In this document: one piece after another, positions 14,301-25,804 of the stretch
Layout: each line of letters starts with the position of its first letter
How positions within the stretch are numbered: the first letter of the stretch is position 1
DNA from: Tigriopus japonicus
Lineage: Eukaryota > Arthropoda > Copepoda > Harpacticoida > Harpacticidae
DNA length: 64,000 nucleotides
Direction of reading: 5' to 3'
NCBI GenBank assembly: GCA_010645155.1
Contig: CM021323.1
Location: 3,234,762-3,298,761, forward strand
Notes under the pieces: model-generated
Seen by the model: the letters and a program-made list of their open reading frames with translations, nothing else
The model's database searches: none
Told to the model about the DNA's origin: nothing
Position numbers and translations under genes: made by a program

Positions 14301-15711
14301 AATTTTTTGGATATATATTATCTGGATATTTTCTTTAGATTTTTAAAAACCTTCAATCTAAAACACTTCAATCATTTGGAACATTGATAATGGATTTCGG
14401 AAAGTTTCCAAAAATAACGAATGGGGTGACATATTTTTAAAATAAATGGATTATGCTGGTCCTTGATGTTCAAGATAGGATCAACTCAAATGGTCTAATG
14501 TCAAAACGGAACAAACCCATGCCTGAAGCTTGAATGGAAATACTTTTATTCGTCCTTTTCGCCTAATTTGACCATTTCAGTTTTTGGAACTTTCCGTCTC
14601 TGTTTATGACACTGAATATACTGCCAGAACCTTTTATTTGCACTAGCATTGGGGTACGCTAATCGCAAAATTCTGGTTGTCCAAGAAGCAAGCAAGAGTT
14701 GATTGATTTAACAATAATATGGCTTTTCACTAGGAAAACGGTTCGGAACGGTTTTATGGCGCTATTATTGTCATTTAGGAAATGAACCATTTTTGTCTAC
14801 TTTTTTTTTCAGAGCTCCTGCTGGATGCACGCAATACTTCACTGGAGAAACCGGGACTTTTCAATCTTATAACCATGCCGGTGGTCAGCTTTTGGTCAAC
14901 CAGAACTATAATAACTGCTTCAGACAAGAGCTTGGTAAGACGAATAACTTTTGTAAATTGCTTTCTTATTGAAAAAATTGTGCACATCCAACACAGGAGA
15001 GGATGATTGAAAAGAAACAGGACACCGAACCATTTGTTTTATGATAATATTTTTTCTACGAAGTGTCAAAGCCATGTCAATGATTTGGAAATCAAGCGTA
15101 TTACTTAAAGGCACAAAACTACGTACAATGCTAAAGAGGTTGAGAAAATGGCTAAATGTAGCTTTTGAGGTGTCATGCTGGTAAAAGAATGTCTTTCAAT
15201 AAAACAAATACATGCTAAACATTACCCCTTTACGATGGCTGTCCCTTTTTAGAGCATCATTTAATGTTGTTTTGTTTCGTTTCTTTCCAGGGTTTTGTAG
15301 ATTGCGTTTGGAAGAGTCAGCAACATCGACTCCAGATCCCTTTTTACTTTCGGCTCCTGATACTGCAGCAACAGTGACGTGAAAGGGTTGATTATTCGAA
15401 AAACCAGCACCCTATTAAACAAGACATCTCTTATTATTTATAGGTTACTTGTACGGCCCTCAGCCATGTTATTGTCATGACTCCTGGAAGTAGTATGATT
15501 TGTGGAGGTAAATTTGCCCTTACCGGTGATGTGGCCACTATGGTGGAAAGTGGGTATTTCATTGACAAAAGACCGGAATCCTTATTTCAAAGTCCGTTAT
15601 TACTTTTTAGCGACTTCGGGATCGTTTCAAGTTGGTTTAATAACACTTGGCACCCTAGCAGCTGGCATCACAGGATTCAACTTGGATTACGAACAAATTG
15701 CATGTGCTTAA
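8344..15711 (+). CDS. Secreted CUB-type protein, multi-exon gene
   Basis: The family is known from arthropods; its role is unknown and it is presumed extracellular. Proposed start: ATG G at 8344-8347, then from 8843 a hydrophobic signal peptide followed by a furin-like RQKR site. The end of this exon and any exon before 10516 are unresolved. Supported exons: 10516-10621, 10684-10748, 10922-10994, 11058-11073, 13415-13455, 13527-13631, 13988-14108, 14813-14934, 15291-15373, 15444-15549 and 15611-15711, all GT-AG and phase-consistent, giving 312 codons before TAA. Visible order: a Cys-rich module (GTCMTSAEC, then GNCAAGFGVCC), a CUB-like block with CQIRLDF, the family block AGCTQYFTG and NQNYNNCFRQELGFC, then MICGG and ITGFNLDYEQ near the end. 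The window also holds the last three exons of a paralogue at 22796-23225 on the other strand. AATAAA follows at 15793. Function within the CUB family is not assigned. Confidence 0.75.
9116..9766. repeat. Hairpin arms split by a hAT insertion
   Basis: A 16-base arm AGTTGTGCCCAAACAA at 9116-9131 has its exact reverse complement at 9751-9766. Removing the element at 9157-9725 and one copy of its target duplication leaves a hairpin of about 75 bp, so the hAT element landed in the loop of an older inverted repeat. Both lie in a 5' intron of the CUB-type gene. Confidence 0.6.
9157..9725. mobile_element. Non-autonomous hAT-type element, 569 bp, intronic
   Basis: Left end TATGAATGGGTGAAAGC and right end (reversed) TAGGGGTGGGTGAGAAGC are imperfect inverted repeats. 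The 8-bp duplication cttcaacc is exact (9149-9156 and 9726-9733). The element is more GC-rich than its surroundings and carries repeated GACACCG/GGTGTC motifs near both ends, which look like subterminal binding repeats. No coding frame is seen. It lies within an intron of the CUB-type gene. Confidence 0.75.
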
Positions 15712-15792
15712 AGGAAGAAGTGAATATTTCACATTCCTGTTGTTGATAGTTACTTCATTGGTTTCAAGTTTTCACTGAGTTATTTTTTTCGA

Positions 15793-15798
15793 AATAAA
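15793..15798 (+). terminator. Polyadenylation signal AATAAA of the CUB-type gene
   Basis: A canonical AATAAA lies 82 bases after the TAA stop at 15709-15711, a usual distance for a short 3' untranslated region. Confidence 0.5.
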
Positions 15799-15886
15799 TG
15801 GTTCACACACAAAAGTGCATATTCCAATGAATTTCTAAGCAAGAGAATCACGTAAACCAGTTCATTCTTACTAATTAATTCATTAC

Positions 15887-16080
15887 TAGGGCCCGGATTT
15901 GAACTTGAAAAATTGTTCAATTCATTTTTCATCTTTTCGCAAAAATTTTTTTGCACTTTCATGTAAAAAAGAGACTCATTCCTCCGATTTTGGCGGAAAC
16001 ATTTTGCAAAATTCAATTATTTTGGGCAAAATTTGTCACGATTCAAAATTCCAATTTTTTTGGACGTACATATTTTTTTA
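15887..16080. mobile_element. Possible solo end of a hAT-type element
   Basis: The sequence TAGGGCCCGGA at 15887 matches the end of the complete element at 25257-25796, and the following AT-rich bases resemble its interior. No partner end or target duplication was found nearby, so this is probably a truncated copy. The right limit is approximate. Confidence 0.35.
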
Positions 16081-17022
16081 ATTTCTTCAACAAATCAAAA
16101 CTCAATTCTTTCCACCTATTTATTTCTTAACTTGAAATAACATTTCCATGATATGACATGGATTTTGTGGCTGTTCTTTTTTGCTAAGTAAATTACATTT
16201 CTTCTTCCAAAACTAGTTTGTCACTTGCTCCAGTACTTCACAATCTAGTGTCAAATGTAACAAGTTAGTGGTTTTAACCTGCCTATATGCTTTTCTAGCT
16301 ATAGACTAAAAAAATACAATGGTTGAGCAAAAAAGTGAACCCTTTGAAAACGTTTTTATGCCATAGACCACTCTCGACAACCTTAGTTGGCAACTTGAGA
16401 TGGAATAGTTTAAACATTTCTATTATTCTAATAAAGCTTGTCAGACCATTAGGCAAAACGATTAGTCATTTTTATTCAAACAAGGCTAGAACATAAAAAA
16501 TTGGACAAAAAACTGTTTTAAAAAAGTTTAAAAAACAAGGTTTTCCTGTATTTGAAAAAAAAATCAAAAAGTTTCTTCAGACATTTTCAGACCCAACCTC
16601 TGCCTATTTCTCCAATACTATGTCTCTTAAAAAAAGTAAGCTCTCAATAGTGAATTTTTCTGTGCTGGCCAGAGGGTTTGATGTAACGTGAGCGTAGCAT
16701 ACTCTTGAACCTTTTGTTTCTTTACTATTAAAAAAAACCGCATCATACAACTTGGTTAAAACCCAATTTGTTATTTAGGATTGGTTTATTCAAGCTACAT
16801 TTTTGCTTCACTCATGTTCTCTTCAACTTGTTACTGCCATTTTCATGTCAATGTACTCGTATTTTTTTCGTTTTATAAAACTGAAGTTATTTGTTTTATA
16901 GTTTTGATCAAGTATTTTATGGTTTTGATCAATTATATTCCGATTTAGACCAATTTCAAAATCATTTTTTTGGCCTGAAAATTTCAAGTTCAAATTACAT
17001 TACATTTGAAATCAAAGTTATT
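16081..17022. other. Intergenic AT-rich stretch, nothing recognised
   Basis: No open frame of note, RNA gene or clear repeat was seen. Around 16880-16935 the phrase tttttatagttttgatcaa recurs in direct repeat, and at 16995-17030 and 17941-17990 related cattacatttgaaatcaaag phrases flank the next element. Confidence 0.35.
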
Positions 17023-17030
17023 GTAATTAC

Positions 17031-17938
17031 TAGGGACGGGCAGAAAGTGCAAATAATCTTACCCTTTTAGTTACCAAAAGTTGCAAAAAAATGTGCCCAA
17101 AAGTGCAAAACAAAGTGCAGAAAAATGTTGAAAGTGCAAATAAATGTCAAAAAAGAGCAAATAAATGTCAAAAAAGTGCAAATAAATGTTAAAAAGAGCA
17201 AACAACTTGCATTTGGACTTAAAACGTCATTCATGGAGTACCCACGGCTCCTAATTGAGCAGGAGAAGTCATTTACAAGTTCTCAAGACATTTGAGACCA
17301 GTTTGAGGTGAAGAGACAATGCCGCACAAGTAATAGAGTTCTATTAACAAGGTCACTAGCAAAAAGGATGTAGAGTCATGAAAAATACTCTATTCAACAT
17401 TCTTCTGAAATTTTCATTCCTAAGGTAGTCTCGTGGATGTATGTACCTAAAATTTGTCGAAATATATTTAGCAATTGTTTGATATGGCTTTACCTCACTC
17501 CAATTTTGTCCTTCAAAAATAGACAGTCAAAATTGAACAGAAAAATACCCACGTGTGCCTAACAATTAGATCAAAGAAAATAGTCATAAATGTGTTTTAA
17601 GCATGTTTTTAGAGATTCTTTTGTCTAATCTTTAGTTTAGTAAACAGGATGTTATAGTTAAAGCAAGATGGTGAATAAAGTGTGAGGTTTGCATCTGAAA
17701 TGCACATATTTCTTCAAGGTGCTAAGAATGGTTGATTGCAAATGCAAGCTTTTTCGACTAGTTCAAAATTTGATCTTGAAACTAAAAATTCTTTCAAAAG
17801 CCACTACATTTTCTTAACAATTTGTCAATTTTGGCCAAAAACGTAAATAAAAAGTGCAAATAAAGGTGAAAAGTGCAAAAGTGCGGAAAAATGGGTTTAT
17901 GTTACCAAAAATCTTTTTACCATATTTGCCCGTCCCTA
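17031..17938. mobile_element. Non-autonomous hAT-type element, 908 bp
   Basis: The ends are TAGGGACGGGCA and its reverse complement, flanked by an exact 8-bp duplication gtaattac (17023-17030 and 17939-17946). Near both ends the motif aaaagtgcaaa(taa)atg is repeated many times, as subterminal transposase sites are. No transposase frame is present. The tip resembles that of the 3118-3887 element (TAGGGACAGG), but the interior differs, so the two are separate families. Confidence 0.87.
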
Positions 17939-18232
17939 GTAATTACATATAAAATCAAAGTTATTGAATTTGCATTTGAAATCAGTCATTACAATTAAGT
18001 ACAGTTGAAACAATGTAATTGACATTTTTCTATTGCAAATAAAAATTACATTTTCACCTCCTTAACAATTTTGGAATAAAAAGATTTACAAAAATTACCC
18101 CGTCTTTTCAATATTTTTAAGTATGTTAATTGATGCACCCAAAGTTCACAAATGTTTGATGCTCCCCACACAAGTTGCACTAACAAAGCAACGCGTTCCA
18201 AGAGTTAGGTTTGAACGTTGAGAACTATTAAA

Positions 18233-18659
18233 TACTAGAGGGAGGGTAATCGTAAAAGCGTGTCCCTGTCGCCAACTATTGAGCGGACAAAAGTGTGGGA
18301 ACATTTGAAATGTGTGACCAGGCAAATGACAACCATGCAATTGATGAATTAAAGCTGGAATTAAGTAATGTTTTGGGTCATTTTTTGCTATTGCTGGTGG
18401 TCACTTTCTTGAAAGAACCAAAGACGTCACTAGAGGGTAGTTTTGAGATGCAAAGACGATCTTAAGATCTTTTGTCTAAATATATGGACAAAAACAAACG
18501 TGTGGCTTCAAGAACGAGTAAAAAAATGGTCTTGATTCGCATGTTGGTCACACTAACGGTCCGCTCAACAGTTGTTAGGGCGACATTTTCCTCACAAATT
18601 CAATGTATTCCGCCCCCTTTGCCAAATCAGCCTGATTAAAGCTTGCACGCTATCTAGTG
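18233..18659 (+). mobile_element. Inverted-terminal repeat family, copy II (427 bp)
   Basis: It shares its ends (tactagagggaggg.. and ..cgctatctagtg) and most of its interior with copies I and III, including the inner pair gtcgcc..aac..ttgagcggac. It lacks roughly 80 bases in the middle compared with copy I. Around 18370-18385 it shows the empty version of the site where copy III carries a hAT insertion (46488-46833). Confidence 0.65.
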
Positions 18660-20040
18660 ATTTATAAACGATCTATGGGTTTGAAAGCCAGCACCAGACA
18701 GCGTAAGTTCGAATTCCGAGGAAATGTTGAGGAAATATATTGAGCCCTTCTTGTAATTTGGGTAAACAAAAGGCCGAGGGTGTCCTTCGAGAATTGTGTT
18801 CGAGAATAGCCATTGAAAATTGAACGGTGTAGCACAATGAGTAGCCGAAAGGCCACTCACCGTGTAGTGAGTAGAGAGATGTGCTTCATGTATTCTAACA
18901 CACAATGGTTTATATACATAGACAGGGGGAGGGTTGTGAGCAACGCAGTTGTTCAGTTGAGGAATTTATTAGAGATTAGAGTTTCCAAAATTTGAAATTT
19001 GAAATATGGAAAAGGGAAATTTAATAGATGTTAAATTTGATATTTGATAAAACTAATATTGCAATTAAAATAAAAAAGTGATAAAAGCCAGACTACCACC
19101 TCAGCGCAACGGACAACTGTACTTGCGAGTGTGAGAAACACCTCCCTTTATCCAATCCAATGGATTACTCAGTTCCAGGTTTGTGACAACTTTTTTTCTT
19201 TCCTCTGGGGCCAAGTTCCTTGCCTCCACAGAAGTAAAATGGGCAAGTGCTTTGTTTCAAACGTGTCTACGAAGGCTTGCTCATGGCCTATTACACAAAT
19301 GAGCACAAATTTTAACGTCCAAGAGGCAGATATATGCTATAAAAGAATCATTTTGAAGAATTCCTGTCAAAATACTGAGTAATAAACAATTTTACACACA
19401 TTCATCACAATTTTGGAACAACTCCCATGGGGCTGACTGGGGGTCATCCTTGATTCCAGATAATTCACAAAATGGTTAAAGGAAACAAAGGGACAAAGAA
19501 CTGGGTAAACTCATTATGATTACATCCAAAACTTTGTTGTGTTCAATATGAATATAGGGGCTTGATACCAATACCATTTGGTGCAAATTACTAGTAGGAT
19601 GATCAATTTCATGGATTCATTCTTTATTTTCTGTGGTGGAATGCAACAAAATCATTGAAAAATAAAACATTTAGGTATGCTCTTAAAAACATCAATGAAA
19701 ACTATTCTCACTTATTTCAGTCTGAAATTTAATAAGGGAAGCTCAGTAAACATCAGCTGGGCTTGTTTGTTACTCCGTGGCACCGTCGTGGCCTCTAGTG
19801 TCTCATTGCTTCACTAAAATTCTTCGATTGCATCTTATTCTCGGAAATTTTAGGAAAGAACAGAATCACCAGAAAAGGGCGACGCAACACTACGGAGCAC
19901 AAAATCAACAACCTTTTTCTCACTGTGCTTATTCTATTGAAAGTTCTTGTTCAATTTCAGTAAACCACCCATCAGTGTCTTTACGAATTATCCCAAATAT
20001 TAGGTCCATTTGTTCCCTTTAATAATTATGTGAACCATTT
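18660..20040. other. Intergenic stretch with a short dispersed repeat
   Basis: No gene recognised. At about 19230-19306 (+) the sequence is closely similar, in the opposite orientation, to about 22615-22665: both read a tgctttgtttcaaac / ctacgaag.cttgc / tggcctat.acacaa series. Translated, both give the short peptide series KCFVSN..TK.C.WPIT, or close to it. This is probably a fragment of the 5' flank of the LINE at 21351-22590, or of sequence carried with it. Confidence 0.4.
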
Positions 20041-21350
20041 GGATGGATGGATGGATGGATGGATGGATGGATGGATGGATGGATGGATGGATGGATGGAT
20101 GGATGGATGGATGGATGGATGGATGGATGGATGGATGGATGGATGGATGGATGGATGGATGGATGGATGGATGGATGGATGGATGGATGGATGGATGGAT
20201 GGATGGATGGATGGATGGATGGATGGATGGATGGATGGATGGATGGATGGATGGATGGATGGATGGATGGATGGATGGATGGATGGATGGATGGATGGAT
20301 GGATGGATGGATGGATGGATGGATGGATGGATGGATGGATGGATGGATGGATGGATGGATGGATGGATGGATGGATGGATGGATGGATGGATGGATGGAT
20401 GGATGGATGGATGGATGGATGGATGGATGGATGGATGGATGGATGGATGGATGGATGGATGGATGGATGGATGGATGGATGGATGGATGGATGGATGGAT
20501 GGATGGATGGATGGATGGATGGATGGATGGATGGATGGATGGATGGATGGATGGATGGATGGATGGATGGATGGATGGATGGATGGATGGATGGATGGAT
20601 GGATGGATGGATGGATGGATGGATGGATGGATGGATGGATGGATGGATGGATGGATGGATGGATGGATGGATGGATGGATGGATGGATGGATGGATGGAT
20701 GGATGGATGGATGGATGGATGGATGGATGGATGGATGGATGGATGGATGGATGGATGGATGGATGGATGGATGGATGGATGGATGGATGGATGGATGGAT
20801 GGATGGATGGATGGATGGATGGATGGATGGATGGATGGATGGATGGATGGATGGATGGATGGATGGATGGATGGATGGATGGATGGATGGATGGATGGAT
20901 GGATGGATGGATGGATGGATGGATGGATGGATGGATGGATGGATGGATGGATGGATGGATGGATGGATGGATGGATGGATGGATGGATGGATGGATGGAT
21001 GGATGGATGGATGGATGGATGGATGGATGGATGGATGGATGGATGGATGGATGGATGGATGGATGGATGGATGGATGGATGGATGGATGGATGGATGGAT
21101 GGATGGATGGATGGATGGATGGATGGATGGATGGATGGATGGATGGATGGATGGATGGATGGATGGATGGATGGATGGATGGATGGATGGATGGATGGAT
21201 GGATGGATGGATGGATGGATGGATGGATGGATGGATGGATGGATGGATGGATGGATGGATGGATGGATGGATGGATGGATGGATGGATGGATGGATGGAT
21301 GGATGGATGGATGGATGGATGGATGGATGGATGGATGGATGGATGGATGG
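20041..21350. repeat. Perfect GGAT tetranucleotide microsatellite, 1,310 bp
   Basis: About 327.5 units of GGAT run without an interruption that I can see. The repeat is open in most frames on both strands, which produces long artificial reading frames (MDGW and PSIH repeats) that are not genes. The right edge runs straight into a LINE fragment whose last bases, read on the minus strand, are GACTCCCATCC. That sequence already holds a CCATCC seed. The left flank is unrelated sequence. Confidence 0.97.
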
Positions 21351-22590
21351 GAGTCTCACTTTAGGTCTTTTCGAAGAAAAATACCCAGGTCCCTGACCTC
21401 CTCTGTTTTGGGTATGGTTGTTTCATTAATGGTATATCTCTTCTCAACGTTGCTTGAACCGAAATAAATGATTTTCTACTTTGTGGCATTGAATTCCGTT
21501 TCCCATTTTTTTGCCCAATTGTTTGGTTAGGTAATGTCTTCTTGTAAAGCTAATCTACCCTCATGGGTTTCAGTGGCCCTGAATAACTTGGTGTCGTTGG
21601 CGAATATTGACAAACTTGAGGACACTCCATTTCCAATATCATTTATAAATATGAGAAAAAGAACAGGTCCAAGTACGGATCCCTGGGGAACACCATGGTC
21701 CACTGGTGCCCATTTAGATGCCTCTCCATTTAGGACGACCCTTTGTCTGCGTTGAGAAAGCCATCCCACAATCCAATTTAATAGACTGCCATTTATGCCT
21801 GCGTTCGCTAGTTTCACTGAGAGGAGTGAGTAACTGACTTTGTCGAATGCCTTTGAAAAGTCAAAATCGATCGAATTCACCGGTATTCCATTGTTTAAGG
21901 TTTCCGTGATTTCATCAAGGTACTCTAGCAAGTTAGTTGTGCAGGACTTGGAGTTTCTAAAACCATGCTGGTATTCACTCAATATTCCATTCACCTCCAA
22001 GTAGTTGACTAGATCTTCCTTGATGATGGACTCCATAATTTTACACACAATACTTGTAAGTGAAATGGGTCTATAATTTCCAGGCTCCGTCTAGTCTCCG
22101 TTTTTGAAAAGGGGGTCACGTTTGCATCTCTGCTAACTTGGGGCACTTTTCCTTCCTGCATTGATTTGTTGAAGATTTTGGCCAGCGGTGAACATACCTC
22201 ATCCTTAAGTTCAAAAAGGACCTGTGGAAGGATGCCATCAGGACCAGAAGCACCCTTTCTCTTCATGTTTGTTATTTTTTCAAGGACTCTTTCGTCACAA
22301 AAAGAAACCACGGATAGGCTGACCTCATTTGCTGGGCTTAGATAAAATTTCCCATCCTGTTTTGAATGATGCTTGGTAAATACAGATGTAAAATAGTCGT
22401 TTAGGATAGAGCACTTTCCAAGGTTTTCTTGTATTATATCACCATTGGGGGCCGCTAAGTCCCCCACTGACACCTTATCCTTAGTTCTGTAGGCCATGTA
22501 GTTGTAGAATTGGACGGACTTCCCTGGCACGGTTAGTCCATTTTCAAAGCTGTCAACAGCTTCTCGAACTTCATCTTTGACAGGCCAAAG
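21351..22590 (-). pseudogene. LINE (non-LTR) reverse transcriptase relic
   Basis: Read on the minus strand from about 22590 down: a linker ending NDYFTSVFT, then GASGPDG and the fingers region, then in another frame HGFRNSKSC, the catalytic block DFDFSKAFDKV, GVPQGSVLGP and INDI, then FANDTKLF. The last should be F/Y-A-D-D, so one catalytic aspartate has become asparagine. The frame shifts near 22050-22110 and stops appear after 21527, though the thumb region ([16 protein letters not shown]) is still readable to the edge of the GGAT array. The 3' part of the element is missing. Motifs fit the CR1/jockey group. It is dead. Confidence 0.85.
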
Positions 22591-22795
22591 AGCCAACAGG
22601 CCTTGTGTGATAGGCCATCTGCAAGACTTCGTAGCCATGTTTGAAACAAAGCACTGGCTCATTTTACTACTACTGAAAGAAAACAAAGCTTTGCGCTTGA
22701 ATGTGAACCATTTATATTTCGATAACAAACTTTGAAAAAAAAATTGCGATTTAAACTGCTTTAAAGTGCTGATCTCTCCTCTTGATCCTAGGAGC

Positions 22796-23225
22796 CTAAG
22801 CGCATGGAACTTGTTCAAACTCCAGATTGAATCCTGTGATACCGGCGGTCTGAGTGGCAATGCTTAGGACACCAACTTCAAAAGATCCCGAAGTGGCTGT
22901 AAGGCAGATTTTAAGATATTAATAATAATTGCAATTTGAAATATCGACTTAGTAGTAAAAAGAATACTTGTCAGTGTGTTTGGTCCACCGTCGCCGTCAT
23001 TCCCTAAGACCCCTCCACAAACCATGCCACTCACTTCTGTCATGATCGTAAGATGATTGAGTGCATCGCAAGTAGTCTATTGAAAAAAATGAGTTAGTTC
23101 TAACAAGTCATTGTAAAACAAAATTTTAATTAAAAAGCCCACCTCAGCTACACCATCCGGAGCCGACAAGAGGAACGGATCGGGAGTTGCCGTAGAGGAT
23201 TCCTTCAATGTCAATCGGCAAAACC
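22796..23225 (-). CDS. Second CUB-type gene, last three exons only
   Basis: Three exons are phase-consistent: 23143-23225 (GFCRLTLKES...), 23076-22968 (TCDALNHLTIMT, then MVCGG) and 22896-22796 (TSGSFEVG, ITGFNLEFEQ, stop TAG). Their lengths of 83, 109 and 101 nt nearly equal the matching exons of the gene at 8344-15711 (83, 106, 101 nt), and introns interrupt the same codons. It is a paralogue in the opposite orientation. Upstream exons were not found: 134 bases beyond the first visible exon a 1.7-kb mobile element begins. Either the gene is truncated or its 5' exons lie far away. The LINE relic begins about 200 bases downstream. Confidence 0.75.
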
Positions 23226-23359
23226 CTAAAAAAAAGAAAACGTCAGAGGCCACTTATATTTCAATAAAAAGACCGAGATTGGGATCAAAATTACTAAAAC
23301 TTTTGAAAAATTAGTTTTTGTTAAGATAAGAACAAATTAAGACAGGCCAATCAATGATG

Positions 23360-25062
23360 ACTATGGGTCGCATGTTAACGCATCTAATTCATGGTGTTTA
23401 GTATACTATAATTGCGCTTGAGTATACTCTAATTTTAGTTTGGTCGTAACATGCGGAATAATTGAACAAACCTCAAGATAAGTATACTCTTCCGGCAGAG
23501 ATATTTTTAAGTATACTCTAAGGGCACGAGTGCACCTTTGTGTTGCACTCGCGCTCTTTAGATTAGAGGCTGTGACTCAGTGCGCCCATTTCAGCGAGGG
23601 TGAAATAAGCCTAAGTTACCCATATCTGCTACATTCTGCGTTGAGAAAAGCTGCCTGACCATAAAAAAACTGTTTGTGTGGAAACACTGGGCCTGTGTTG
23701 TTAAACACAAGTTTAAACAGTTAAACTTCAAGCCCATTTACTGTACAAATGCCTTCGGACTCGTTCAAAATCGAACTGAAAGTCGATTTCTCAAAGATTT
23801 TCAAGTCTAACTGAATCCAATTCAACTTTAAGCGGGAACTCTTGAAGAAAACGACGAGAGGAACGATTTGATGATCATCTTCCAACGTGCTCGGAAACAT
23901 CAAAAAGTGCGTCAATCAGACAAATGAATGAGCCTTCCTTCAACACCACCACCCCCGGATACAACGAACCAATGGATGGGTATGGAATCAATAGAAAATT
24001 GTGAATAAAAGACCCAAGACAGAATAAGAGACATCGACTCCACTTGCAAATCCATCCCTCATCACTCAATGGCCACTCCTACCAATGGACTTGTCCACGG
24101 ATCAACCAACTACGCAAAAGCATAAAAGAAAAAAACTTCAACGGGAATAATAAGCCGCGCTTATGAAGGCCCTGCCAAAATTGCCCATCTTCAACCCAAG
24201 AACCCACAACGCTCCCATGTTATCAAGAACGTCATTTCACTCCATGTGTTCGAGACACTACTGATTTTTTCGATTTGAAATTGATGCCAAAAAATCGGAT
24301 TGATAAGCCGCTTCAAGGAAAATAGGATTTGGTCTAAACATTCTCAAGAGTTCATGGAAGCATAACTAGAACGACCAAACGGATTGGATCGTGTCCCGGA
24401 CTTTCTCTACAATTATCACTTTTAGTTCAAAAGATGCTCCAATATGTTCATTTGTGTTATTCTCCTAACGAGTAATTAAGATGCAAGTTTTCGCCACGGA
24501 AACGAAAAAAGACATTGACAGAATAAATGCTGCTGTTTCAATAACATTTTCGAGGAAATTTCAATACCAATAGAACTATGGATTACGCCTTTTGTGTCCT
24601 TTAATTCTGAAAGCTCCGAAGACATCTTGTTTTTTTTTCGGGACCTCTCGAGACCTATTTTCTTATGACATACTATATGTTTAGTGTATTTGAGCCACAA
24701 ATGACAAATTGTCTTCAATTTTGAAAACTAGGAAAGAACTAGGTCCACCATTTATGTTTTATCATTATCAATAATTGCAAATACTGTACCAATGAAATTC
24801 AGCTAGGCTTTGAAATATCTGTCACAGAAACCCTCCTTGTCCCCGTTTTGGCATAAAAAAGCTTATCAAATCTATCTTTGGTCTCGCAAAGCTATCCTCT
24901 ACTTTGAAATTGCATGGGCAAATTGTGTGAGTAAACAACAATTGCTATACTCATCGGTTTGTTTCACGTTAAGTATACTTGAGGTCAGCTATGTAGTAAG
25001 ACCAGAGTTGAGTATACTATAAAACAAATCGATCTTATGTGCGTTAACATGCGACCCATAGT
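23360..25062. mobile_element. 1.7-kb DNA transposon with 23-bp inverted ends and AGTATACT sites
   Basis: Exact 23-base inverted ends begin ACTATGGGTCGCATGTTAAC at 23360 and mirror this at 25040-25062. The palindrome AGTATACT occurs six times near the ends: 23400, 23421, 23481 and 23510 on the left; 24972 and 25011 on the right. This layout fits transposase-binding sites. No transposase frame is recognisable inside (short frames at 23721-24069 and 24476-24718 show no domain). No clear target duplication was read, so the superfamily is open. Confidence 0.75.
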
Positions 25063-25256
25063 GTCTTAAAGAAAGATTTCTAACATCACTACATTCGTCT
25101 TATTGAGCTTTCTAGTACCATTTATTCAAGTTAAATTAGTTAACTCCTATTTCGTTACACTTTCGCGGTGAATCGCGCTTGGTTCTGGTTCTGGCTCTGA
25201 ATTGGTTTGTGCTATTTTGGCCCAACTCACAATGAACCATACTCCCAGGTGATAAC

Positions 25257-25796
25257 TAGGGCCCGGAAATATTTTTTTGAAATATAAAATATCTTTAAAA
25301 TATTTCTCCGCTGATCCTCGATTTTTTACATATTTCGGCTGTTTCAATGAAAACATAAATATTTCGTCAAATATTTAAGTCAGAAAAAATATTTCAGGCA
25401 AAATTGGGGAAAATAAATCAATGACCAATGCTCAATAGAGCTTACCCAAAATGAACTCAAAATACAAAAATCTCTACAAAATGGCAGGTGCTCTGAGATT
25501 AGACATTCATAACCAAATCTATTGTCACACACGAAAAAACTGCGTCATCTTTTGAGGCAAATTGAAAATTGTATTGTTATATCAATTACATGTCAAGTAT
25601 CCATCCAAAAACGGCCAACTGAATCAAATTAATCAAAGACAGATAAAAATCGTTGTACAAAGACGAAAATACTAAATAATGGCGTTGTCAAAAAAAAAAT
25701 ATTTTTTCCATATCCGGTTTTTTCCAAATATTTTAGGCTTAAGAAAATATACAGGGGCTATTTTGTCACTTTTTGCAAATATTTTTCCGGGCCCTA
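25257..25796. mobile_element. Non-autonomous hAT-type element, 540 bp
   Basis: Inverted ends TAGGGCCCGGAAATATTTTT and reverse complement are flanked by near-identical 8-mers, gtgataac (25249-25256) and gtgatcac (25797-25804), seven of eight matching. The interior is AT-rich with many aaatattt motifs and no coding frame. Confidence 0.8.
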
Positions 25797-25804
25797 GTGA
25801 TCAC

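Noticed and set aside
15477..15746. Apparent frameshift in the last part of the CUB-type gene
   Set aside because: A normal 61-bp GT-AG intron (15550-15610) resolves it and gives the same exon layout as the paralogue at 22796-23225.
18700..18725. B-box-like gttcgaattcc suggesting a tRNA or SINE
   Set aside because: The T-arm does not pair and no A box or tRNA body was found.
20019..21467. Very long open frames of 440-474 codons (MDGW and PSIH repeats)
   Set aside because: They are produced by the GGAT microsatellite being open in most frames; no start context, domain or splice structure supports a gene.
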